From Spirochaetota bacterium (GTDB lineage Bacteria > Spirochaetota > UBA4802 > JAFGJZ01): 12,080 bases of DNA. This document shows positions 7,235-12,080 of this stretch, piece by piece. Position 1 is the stretch's first letter; every line of letters starts with the position of its first letter. The position numbers were made by a program, and so were the translations under genes. Location of the stretch: positions 1 to 12,080 of the forward strand of contig JAKJGA010000042.1 in NCBI GenBank assembly GCA_022704645.1, read 5' to 3'. The notes under the pieces are model-generated. The model was not told the origin of the DNA and ran no database searches. It worked only from the letters and a program-made list of their open reading frames with translations.

Positions 7235-7267
7235 AATAATCACCTCTAATCAAATGAGGTGATTATT
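7235..7267. terminator. Bidirectional intrinsic terminator between convergent genes
   Basis: Twelve perfect base pairs (7235-7246 with 7256-7267) enclose a 9-base loop. The stem ends in an A-run on one side and a T-run on the other, so it works in both directions. It begins right after the stop of the plus-strand gene and overlaps the stop codon of the minus-strand gene. Confidence 0.8.
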
Positions 7268-7679
7268 TATAACTGATTATTTCAGTAATTCTCAGATAAA
7301 CCGGGGTTGAGTATTGGCGCGAATATCCTTCGCGCGGGGAAAATACCCCGAGTTTTCCGCGAACAGTGATTTTCTGTTCATCTGTTGTCTTGAAATCAAA
7401 TTCGTAAAAATTGATAATTTCAAAATGATTTATATTATCGTATATTTTTCCGTCTTTTGAAATGTCGTTAACATTTACAGGTACTTCTATGAAAAGGTTA
7501 TATGAAGTATTCATGTATTCTTTATCTGAAGACGAATCGCGTGAAAGATAAATACCTCTGCGTATTTTACCTGTTAGAATTACTTCTCTTCCGGTTTCTA
7601 ATATGTTTTCTTTTGCAGAAAAAATGGCGGTTGAACAAAGAAAACATATGAATGCTGATAATAAATATTTATATTTCAT
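7263..7679 (-). CDS. Small exported protein, DUF4431/OB-fold-like
   Basis: From ATG 7679 the product has 138 residues and begins MKYKYLLSAFICFLCSTAIF, a signal peptide ending near ...FSA. A TTG at 7706 would add nine residues before the charged start and is less likely. The mature part has two strand signatures, GREVILTGKI (30-39) and QKITVRGKLGVF (102-113), and ends with STPVYLRITEI (124-134). This order (T-G early, V-x-G-K-L late, then TPVxLxxxxI) resembles DUF4431, a family of small periplasmic domains with an OB-like fold. That is pattern recognition, not a search result. No clear ribosome site is visible. The function is unknown. Confidence 0.6.
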   Translation of the reverse strand: MKYKYLLSAFICFLCSTAIFSAKENILETGREVILTGKIRRGIYLSRDSSSDKEYMNTSYNLFIEVPVNVNDISKDGKIYDNINHFEIINFYEFDFKTTDEQKITVRGKLGVFSPREGYSRQYSTPVYLRITEIISYK

Positions 7680-7700
7680 GATATGTTTTAATATCGTCTT

Positions 7701-7889
7701 TTGCAATTAGTCAAGAGTATTCTGCGTCATTTCCCATTTGTTAAATTGGATGAATATGTTGTCATGACGAATCATATTTACGGGATCATTATTGAAAATA
7801 CCATGATCTGCGATATGTCCATGAAATCCGTTGAATCTATAAGATTCGCCGTAAAGATGCAAGATCTTGCGTCTTTACAATCACACTAG
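7701..7889 (+). pseudogene. Fragment of a REP-associated tyrosine (Y1/HUH) transposase
   Basis: The frame reads FVKLDEYVVMTNHIYGIII, the core of IS200-like REP-associated transposases, whose consensus is LDEYVVMPNHxHGI. The second His of the HUH pair is Tyr here and the Pro is Thr. A family-like KMQDLASLQSH follows and then a stop. The N-terminal strand, the rest of the protein and the catalytic Tyr helix are missing, and no start codon with a ribosome site exists. It is therefore a dead remnant of roughly one third of the gene. It overlaps the 5' region of the divergent 7263-7679 gene. Confidence 0.7.
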
Positions 7890-8064
7890 TAACACGGGCA
7901 AAACAAGTCACGCATATCGCACCAATCAAATTATGTAGAAGAATGATAGTGAAAATATTGAAAGTGCGTAAGGCACTTTAGTAGAAGATGAAAGAACAGG
8001 AGAAGAGTCAAGAAAATCTGCCGATGTCAGATATACAAAGTTAAATCTTTTTAGGAAATTGATA
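7890..8064. repeat. Gene-free stretch with a hairpin and flanking direct repeats
   Basis: AAAGTGC (7961-7967) and GCACTTT (7973-7979) pair perfectly around a 5-base loop. On each side lies a near-identical direct repeat: GTAGAAGAATGA at 7935-7946 and GTAGAAGATGA at 7981-7991. No gene is visible. The hairpin next to a REP-transposase fragment could be a REP-like element, but one copy cannot show that. Confidence 0.45.
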
Positions 8065-8093
8065 TTGACAAGCATGGTTTTGCCGTGCATGAA
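8065..8093 (+). promoter_or_regulatory. Candidate promoter of the SH3b-like gene
   Basis: TTGACA (8065-8070) is a perfect -35. CATGAA, 17 bases later, is a poor -10. The spacer holds a GCATGG/CCGTGC hairpin (8072-8088), which could be an operator. The distance to the chosen start at 8136 is suitable. Confidence 0.3.
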
Positions 8094-8135
8094 ATATTTT
8101 TTGATTCGATAATGCCGGTAATTGCTGAGGTTTGT

Positions 8136-8852
8136 ATGAAAAGATTGTTGATGCTCTTTTCGATGATTGCTCCGATATTGCTATTTTCTCAAACCAAAAC
8201 TATTACTGCTCAATATCTTGTTAAAAGTCAATGGAATGATTTTATTTTCACGAATGACGGTAAAGTTTCTAATCACGGATATTTTGGTGGTGAACTCGCC
8301 GGTGGTTATTTAGTTAAAGATAATGAACTTTTTATCACTTTTAAGTCCGGTAATCATATGGATTTTGATAAAATCGGGAATATCCCGTTGAAATACCGGT
8401 TGATAAGTGTTAAGAATGATTTTTATTCTGAGAGATTAGTGACAAATGATATTAAGGGTAATTATTCAGTTTCCATTAACTTTTCGAGCCGTGTTCCGGA
8501 AGGAACAATTATAAAAGATGATTCAGGTATTGAAATTTATGTTTTGAATTCCGCAAAAGGTACAGCTGCCTCAAATATTCGTGTGAGAGATTTTCCTGAT
8601 TTAAATTCAAATATTTATTCCTTTCAATACTTTGACGAAAAGCCGGTTCCTTATTATAAAAAAGGATTGGCTGTTCAGGTGCAGGGTCGTACTATTAAGA
8701 AACATAAAGTTGATAATTATGAGAATTACTGGTACATCGTTGATTTGATTGGGCTTGATGATTATGAATCTTGTTGGCTGAAAGATAAAGCTGTTGTTAG
8801 GAAATCTAAATATTATTGGGTATACGGAGAATTTATTAAGTTTGGTAAATGA
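8136..8852 (+). CDS. Secreted protein with C-terminal SH3b-like domain
   Basis: The 238-residue product begins MKRLLMLFSMIAPILLFSQT, a signal peptide. An earlier in-frame GTG at 8085 lies inside the likely promoter and has no ribosome site, so the ATG after GAGG (8127-8130) is preferred. Residues about 22-135 are strand-rich and unrecognised (GGELAGGYLVKDNELFITF). The C-terminal part (about 140-235) has the bacterial SH3 pattern: SNIRVRDFPDLNS, a G-x-x-V-Q-V step (177-184), YWYIVDLIG (198-206) and the closing YYWVYGEFIKF (226-236). Such domains bind peptides or cell-wall material, so a periplasmic or surface role is likely. No enzyme domain is visible. Confidence 0.7.
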   Translation: MKRLLMLFSMIAPILLFSQTKTITAQYLVKSQWNDFIFTNDGKVSNHGYFGGELAGGYLVKDNELFITFKSGNHMDFDKIGNIPLKYRLISVKNDFYSERLVTNDIKGNYSVSINFSSRVPEGTIIKDDSGIEIYVLNSAKGTAASNIRVRDFPDLNSNIYSFQYFDEKPVPYYKKGLAVQVQGRTIKKHKVDNYENYWYIVDLIGLDDYESCWLKDKAVVRKSKYYWVYGEFIKFGK

Positions 8853-8961
8853 TATGAATATTATAAGCCTGTATGGATTGATAAGTAAAGAGTATTCAGC
8901 AGATTGCAAAAAGTAAAATTTATTAATAGTAATTAGTTGTTTAAATCAATTCTTTTTAATA

Positions 8962-8990
8962 TTGACAAGGGGGATTGAAAAGAGTAAATA
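8962..8990 (+). promoter_or_regulatory. Upstream candidate promoter of the MNT/HEPN pair
   Basis: TTGACA (8962-8967) is followed 17 bases later by TAAATA (8985-8990), a weak -10. The 11-base string around this -35 (ATATTGACAAG) also occurs at the -35 near 8065. Confidence 0.3.
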
Positions 8991-9023
8991 ATGATATTCT
9001 TGAATTGTGATTTGCTTGATTAA

Positions 9024-9052
9024 TTGACAGCTTTTGTGAGAGAAGATTCAAT
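9024..9052 (+). promoter_or_regulatory. Main candidate promoter of the MNT/HEPN pair
   Basis: TTGACA (9024-9029), a 17-base spacer and TTCAAT (9047-9052, 4 of 6 consensus bases) end 31 bases before the MNT start. This gives a short leader containing AGGAGG at 9072-9077. Confidence 0.45.
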
Positions 9053-9083
9053 ATTTTGCACGCACCATTACAGGAGGCCGATA

Positions 9084-9413
9084 ATGATAAACAGTTTAGA
9101 TAAATCCCTGCTGGATGAAATTGTTAAACATCTTCTTGTAGCGTATAAGCCTCAATCTATATATCTATTCGGTTCTCATGTTTGGGGGGCTCCGGATAAA
9201 TCAAGTGATATAGATTTATTTGTCATAGTTAACGAATCTGAGCACGATCATGCTGAAAGAATCAGAGTAGGTCTAAGGGAGCTTAAGAGTGTTCACGCAA
9301 ACGTAGATATTCTGGTTTATACTAAAAGCGAAGTTTCGGGGAAAAAAGATCATCCTTCAACACTGGTTTATAAGGTTCTTAATAAAGGGGTAAAAGTGTA
9401 TGAAGCCGCATGA
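9084..9413 (+). CDS. Minimal nucleotidyltransferase (MNT), antitoxin-type partner of a HEPN protein
   Basis: The 109-residue protein has the nucleotidyltransferase signature G30-S31, ten residues, then D42-I-D44, with a third acidic residue D75 in ANVDILVY. All catalytic residues of the fold are therefore present. ATG 9084 is chosen because AGGAGG lies seven bases before it; an earlier in-frame TTG at 9024 has none and is part of the promoter. Its last 14 bases overlap the HEPN gene. In studied MNT/HEPN pairs the MNT protein blocks the HEPN toxin, in some by adding AMP to a Tyr. Whether this pair does so is inference, since other MNT/HEPN pairs have no known toxin. Confidence 0.85.
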   Translation: MINSLDKSLLDEIVKHLLVAYKPQSIYLFGSHVWGAPDKSSDIDLFVIVNESEHDHAERIRVGLRELKSVHANVDILVYTKSEVSGKKDHPSTLVYKVLNKGVKVYEAA

Positions 9414-9780
9414 AGAATGGTTGTTTAAAGCAGAGAATGATCTTGAGTCAGCAAAATATCTTCTTACATCCCCGAAGCCTCTTTGTGATATATCTGCCTA
9501 TCATACACAGCAGTGTGCAGAAAAATCTCTAAAAGCATATTTAGCTTATTGTGGACAAGAAATTGACAGGACTCATAATTTGAAAATGCTTGCTGAATGT
9601 TGTGCATTAATTGATAAGACTTTCTATGATTTGATTGATGACTGTATTGTTCTTAACCCGTATGCGACACTTTATCGATATCCGGAAGGAGATCTAATGC
9701 CTGAAAAATCTTCTATTGTTACTGCTATAGCTATTTCATTAAAAATCTTTAATTTTGTAAAATCGAAAATATCTTCTTAA
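9400..9780 (+). CDS. HEPN-domain protein (PF05168-like)
   Basis: The 126-residue all-helical protein has the family features W7-x-x-K-A-x-x-D-L (7-15), Y34-H-T-Q-Q-C-A-E-K-S-L-K-A (34-46), R57-T-H-N-L (57-61) and LYRYPEGD (91-98). It overlaps the MNT gene by 14 bases, so the two are made together and probably form a complex. The RNase motif R-x(4-6)-H of HepT-type toxins is not visible: the arginines are R57 and R93, and no His lies four to six residues after either. It may therefore not be a ribonuclease. Confidence 0.85.
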   Translation: MKPHEEWLFKAENDLESAKYLLTSPKPLCDISAYHTQQCAEKSLKAYLAYCGQEIDRTHNLKMLAECCALIDKTFYDLIDDCIVLNPYATLYRYPEGDLMPEKSSIVTAIAISLKIFNFVKSKISS

Positions 9781-9830
9781 ATGAAATTAAATTGTTTTCA
9801 ATCTATCTTGTTATAAAATCGGTATAAATA

Positions 9831-9941
9831 ATGAAAGAATCCCAATATGTTGATATATTCCATGAAAGTCTCAGTGTTATCTGTGAAAAATACAAAAAAG
9901 GAAATTTCGTCGCAAAAATGAAACAGGAGTCTAATCAATGA
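9831..9941 (+). CDS. 36-residue ORF coupled to the GyrI-like gene
   Basis: The ORF begins MKESQYVDIFHESLSVICEK and ends ...KMKQESNQ. Its TGA overlaps the ATG of the next gene in ATGA, the typical sign of translational coupling. It carries the next gene's AGGAG site (9925-9929) inside it. Its own start has no ribosome site. I do not recognise the peptide; the helical, charged composition is protein-like. Confidence 0.35.
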   Translation: MKESQYVDIFHESLSVICEKYKKGNFVAKMKQESNQ

Positions 9942-10402
9942 AAACAAAAACTGTGAACGGTGTTGATGTTATTTATGGAACTGAATGTGTTTCGATTGCC
10001 GAAGCCGGTAAAATTTCCGCTCAGGTTACGGGGCTTATTCAGGCAGAAGTTGAAAAACATGGTCTCGATATCTGCGGAGACTGGATTTTTATTTCTTACG
10101 GAAGAGACGGTGATCCTTCGAAAAAGATTGTGCATGAATTCTGTCTTCCTGTTGCAAATACCGCAGGTTATAAAGGTTCGTTTAAAAGCAAACGTCTGGC
10201 TGATTTTTTCTGCGCGTACTGTGATTATAAGGGCGATATGTCGCCGAGGATGTTAGGCGGAAAAGGATACGGCCCGCTTGTCTCTGAAATTATTGCTGCA
10301 TCAAAAGAATTCACCGGAGAAAGCAGGGAAGTTTATCACAAATGGATTTCTCCAAAATCGAAAGAAAATGAATTTGAAATTCAATTCGGAATAAAGCCGT
10401 GA
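9938..10402 (+). CDS. GyrI-like small-molecule-binding protein
   Basis: The 154-residue protein matches the GyrI-like/AraC effector-binding fold by order of features: DWIFISYGRDGD (48-59), HEFCLPV (66-72), FCAYCDYKGDM (91-101), and the closing REVYHKW (130-136) followed by EFEIQFGI (145-152). The glutamate and tyrosine of the C-terminal REVYHKW stretch typify the family. It has no DNA-binding domain, so it is a stand-alone effector-binding or sequestering protein, cytosolic by lack of a signal peptide. AGGAG lies eight bases before ATG 9938. Ligand unknown. It ends 10 bases from the stop of the convergent regulator. Confidence 0.75.
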   Translation: MKTKTVNGVDVIYGTECVSIAEAGKISAQVTGLIQAEVEKHGLDICGDWIFISYGRDGDPSKKIVHEFCLPVANTAGYKGSFKSKRLADFFCAYCDYKGDMSPRMLGGKGYGPLVSEIIAASKEFTGESREVYHKWISPKSKENEFEIQFGIKP

Positions 10403-10416
10403 GGCGCAAACCTCAT
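10399..10416. terminator. Short hairpin holding both stop codons of convergent genes
   Basis: TGAGG (10400-10404) pairs with CCTCA (10411-10415) around CGCAAA. The plus-strand TGA and the minus-strand TGA form the two ends of the stem. Only five base pairs and no strong T-tract, so it may be a weak bidirectional stop for transcription or simply symmetric stops. Confidence 0.35.
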
Positions 10417-11333
10417 TCTCCGAAATACATTTTGAGGCAGATGTCCTGATCATAATTTCCAAAGCCTTTTCCAAAGATGTTTATGCCGCCGACATTCTTT
10501 GATTTTTCATCGACCCCGATTGTGATTTCTATCGAATGATGCATGTTGATTGTAAGATCGTTTATTTTTACGTCGGATACTTTTTCTTTTTCAATAAAAG
10601 TCCCTTTTGAATTTACTTCCCATGCTGTTAGTATTCCATACTGGGAACCTTTGTTCTTCCACCAGTCGGGTGTAAATTTGCCGCGCTTATCGCCGAAATC
10701 ACCGGGGGAAGTCCATGTTCCGATTTTTTTGCCATTAATTTTTACAAAGATGTCCGACTTCCAGTCGGGATTTGTGCCTGGTACTTCAGACGATAATTCC
10801 ATTGACAGTTCGATTTTGGAAACAGGTATCTGCGCATTATATGCATTGTTAGGGAATTTGTATTTTACAAATCCCTTTCCCATCCATAGAAGACCGGCGC
10901 TGACTCGTTCCGGCATTAGAAAGGCTTCGGGCGAATCGAGAAATCCGATAGTGCGGGTTGAGCTGCACATTCCGCACGGAGCAGATACCTGATAGTCAAA
11001 AAACAGCCCGACCGGCATTTCTATGCTTACTGAATCTGATGATGATCTGTCTTTTCTGATGTTTACAAGAAAGGAAGAAAAAACTGCTGAGCACATTTTT
11101 TTGCTTCCTTTGATGCCTTTGGCGGATTCGGTTTTAACGAGTCCGCACTCTTCAAGAATCTGTATATTTGTTGTAACAGTTGACTGGGGAAGTGAGAGCT
11201 TTTCGGAAATCTCGTTAATGCTGACGGTTTCATCCGATATGAGCTGAAGAATCTTAACTCTTATTTCGGAAGAGAGTCCTTTGAGTATGTGGATATCCTG
11301 TTCCGCGTCTATTACGAGAGTTTTATTATCCAT
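10413..11333 (-). CDS. ArsR-type winged-helix regulator with large C-terminal domain
   Basis: The 306-residue protein has an N-terminal winged helix (about 12-90): LKGLSSEIRVKILQLISDE, the recognition helix LSLPQSTVTTNIQILEECGL (47-66) and a wing with KGSKKMCSAVFS. The rest (about 100-306) is a long strand-rich domain with C120-x-x-C123, NPDW (188-191), SPGDFGDKRGKFTPDWW (209-225), QYGILTAWEV (231-240) and a closing GGINIFGKGFGNYDQDI (282-298). This architecture occurs in known ArsR-family regulators, often near carbohydrate genes; the C-terminal domain may bind a sugar, which is inference. AAAGG lies about seven bases before the ATG. The gene is divergent from the GH12 gene, and a palindrome overlaps its likely -10, so autoregulation and control of the GH12 gene are likely. 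Confidence 0.85.
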   Translation of the reverse strand: MDNKTLVIDAEQDIHILKGLSSEIRVKILQLISDETVSINEISEKLSLPQSTVTTNIQILEECGLVKTESAKGIKGSKKMCSAVFSSFLVNIRKDRSSSDSVSIEMPVGLFFDYQVSAPCGMCSSTRTIGFLDSPEAFLMPERVSAGLLWMGKGFVKYKFPNNAYNAQIPVSKIELSMELSSEVPGTNPDWKSDIFVKINGKKIGTWTSPGDFGDKRGKFTPDWWKNKGSQYGILTAWEVNSKGTFIEKEKVSDVKINDLTINMHHSIEITIGVDEKSKNVGGINIFGKGFGNYDQDICLKMYFGE

Positions 11334-11356
11334 TTAATTTCCTTTATATTTATCAG

Positions 11357-11368
11357 ATATCATGATAT
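11357..11368. promoter_or_regulatory. Palindromic operator candidate at the regulator promoter
   Basis: ATATCATGATAT is a perfect 12-base palindrome, as expected for a dimeric ArsR-type repressor. It overlaps the likely -10 of the regulator gene (TATCAT on the minus strand), so binding would block it. Confidence 0.5.
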
Positions 11369-11389
11369 TATTTCTTATTGCAAGTCAAA
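11362..11389 (-). promoter_or_regulatory. Candidate promoter of the regulator gene
   Basis: On the minus strand TTTGAC (11384-11389) and TATCAT (11362-11367, 5 of 6 consensus bases) are 16 bases apart. Transcription would start about 20 bases before the AAAGG site. Confidence 0.4.
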
Positions 11390-11398
11390 AACATAAAA

Positions 11399-11453
11399 AT
11401 ATCATAAATTATGTTGACGGAATAACAATTCTGATAAATGATAAACATCATGA
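11399..11453. promoter_or_regulatory. Two further ATCAT-core sites around the GH12 promoter
   Basis: ATATCAT at 11399-11405 repeats the left half of the palindrome, just upstream of the GH12 -35. ATCATGA at 11447-11453 repeats its core, just after the GH12 -10. Short A/T-rich matches can arise by chance, so these are weaker than the site at 11357-11368. Confidence 0.3.
11414..11442 (+). promoter_or_regulatory. Candidate promoter of the GH12 gene
   Basis: TTGACG (11414-11419), a 17-base spacer and AATGAT (11437-11442, 4 of 6 consensus bases) lie 33 bases before the ATG, with AAAGGAGG between. Confidence 0.45.
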
Positions 11454-11475
11454 AACGTGATACAAAGGAGGCCTC

Positions 11476-12080
11476 ATGAAAAAGAAAGTTTTAACTGCAT
11501 TTTTTTTGACTCTGTCGGCTGCATTCCTGCTTTTTACATCTCTCAGTTCTGCAGGCGATACTGAACTGTCGTCCGACTGGGCGTCGTTTATCGTTAATGA
11601 AAAATATGAAGTAATGAACAATGTATGGAACAAGAACGCGAGATCGGGCAATTATACCCAGTCAGTAATTAAAGGAAAAGATTATTTCGGATGGAAATGG
11701 AACTGGAAAGGCGACGGCAAATGGGTACTTTCATATCCTGAAGTGATGTGCGGTGATTCTCCGTGGAATGATAATAAGAATCTTCATCCCGGTTTTCCGT
11801 TCAAGGCCGGAAGCAAAAAGCTGACTGTTGATTTTGATATCGATCTCAAGACAACCGGAAAATGCGACATGGCTTTTGAGTTCTGGGCATTATCAAAGCT
11901 TCCAAGTAAGAAAGAAAATATTTCACAGGAAGTAATGATCTGGAATTATGACAAGACTAATAATGACTGGTCATGGGCTCAAAATCTCGGTACGTTTGAA
12001 GCCGACGGTATCGTCTATGATGTTTATTTTAAAGGCAATCATGGAGACGATTCGGGCGCGAATGACAACAAGTGGACTTA
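11476..12080 (+). CDS. Secreted GH12 endoglucanase/xyloglucanase, cut by the right edge
   Basis: The first 201 residues are present. A signal peptide (MKKKVLTAFFLTLSAAFLLF, then TSLSSA) is followed by the GH12 fold: the start-strand YEVMNNVWNKNA (44-55), the W-rich FGWKWNW (71-77), SYPEVMCGDSPW (86-97) and the nucleophile motif QEVMIWNYD (151-159) with E152 as the expected catalytic nucleophile. The acid/base Glu should lie in the missing C-terminus. GH12 enzymes cut beta-1,4-glucans, including cellulose-like glucans and xyloglucan, with retention. The product is exported by the signal peptide. AAAGGAGG (11464-11471) precedes the ATG. The divergent ArsR-type gene is its likely regulator. Confidence 0.9.
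   Translation, partial: MKKKVLTAFFLTLSAAFLLFTSLSSAGDTELSSDWASFIVNEKYEVMNNVWNKNARSGNYTQSVIKGKDYFGWKWNWKGDGKWVLSYPEVMCGDSPWNDNKNLHPGFPFKAGSKKLTVDFDIDLKTTGKCDMAFEFWALSKLPSKKENISQEVMIWNYDKTNNDWSWAQNLGTFEADGIVYDVYFKGNHGDDSGANDNKWT

Noticed and set aside
8085..8136. GTG 8085 as start of the SH3b-like gene
   Set aside because: It lies in the likely promoter spacer, has no ribosome site and would bury the signal peptide behind 17 residues.
2788..9694. Shared 15-base string TCCGGAAGGAGATCT at 2788-2802 and 9680-9694
   Set aside because: Both copies lie in frame inside unrelated coding regions and encode the same P-E-G-D-L residues. Flanks differ, so this is most likely coincidence of amino acids and codon choice.
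1..12080. CRISPR array, tRNA or rRNA genes, complete insertion sequence, prophage genes
   Set aside because: I found no regularly spaced repeats, no cloverleaf or rRNA-like stretch, no intact transposase with terminal repeats and no phage structural genes.

Overview
The window is a low-GC bacterial chromosomal segment using the standard code, with good Shine-Dalgarno sites (AAGGAG or AGGAGG) in front of several genes and many signal-peptide genes. The content (a PAS/histidine-kinase/receiver hybrid, small secreted proteins, a minimal nucleotidyltransferase/HEPN pair, a GyrI-like protein, and an ArsR-type regulator divergent from a GH12 glucanase) fits a Gram-negative, probably anaerobic, polysaccharide-using bacterium. 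Spirochaetota is my best guess, but only an inference from gene style.

Left region (1-3470). A gene fragment runs in from the left edge. A long stand-alone protein follows (416-2392) that joins a PD-(D/E)XK nuclease-like N-terminus to a DUF2075/Schlafen-group-3 SF1 helicase core. It looks A/T-richer than its neighbours and may be a transferred defence or DNA-processing gene. After it comes decayed-looking material: a 51-codon ORF, a DUF6933-type gene whose ATG appears to have become ATT, and a short signal-peptide ORF broken by one base.

Centre (3469-8852). A cytosolic hybrid sensor kinase on the minus strand is preceded by an overlapping 38-codon leader ORF that carries the only good ribosome-binding site. 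About 500 bases without a convincing gene separate it from a plus-strand subclass-B1-like metallo-beta-lactamase gene that lost its middle, including the HxHxD zinc motif. Two convergent secreted-protein genes share a strong bidirectional terminator. A fragment of a REP-associated (Y1/HUH) transposase with a damaged HUH motif and a secreted SH3b-like protein follow.

Right region (8853-12080). A tandem promoter region leads into an overlapping MNT/HEPN gene pair. Then come a tiny ORF coupled by ATGA to a GyrI-like effector-binding protein, and a convergent ArsR-type regulator with a large C-terminal domain. The regulator's divergent neighbour is a secreted GH12 endoglucanase/xyloglucanase, cut off by the right edge. 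A perfect 12-bp palindrome overlaps the regulator's -10, and related sites lie near the GH12 promoter, suggesting a local sugar-degradation switch.

A theme is gene decay: at least four genes here look broken by a lost start, a frameshift, an internal deletion or truncation. True reductive evolution and single-base assembly errors are both possible for the single-base cases; the metallo-beta-lactamase deletion and the transposase remnant cannot be sequencing noise.
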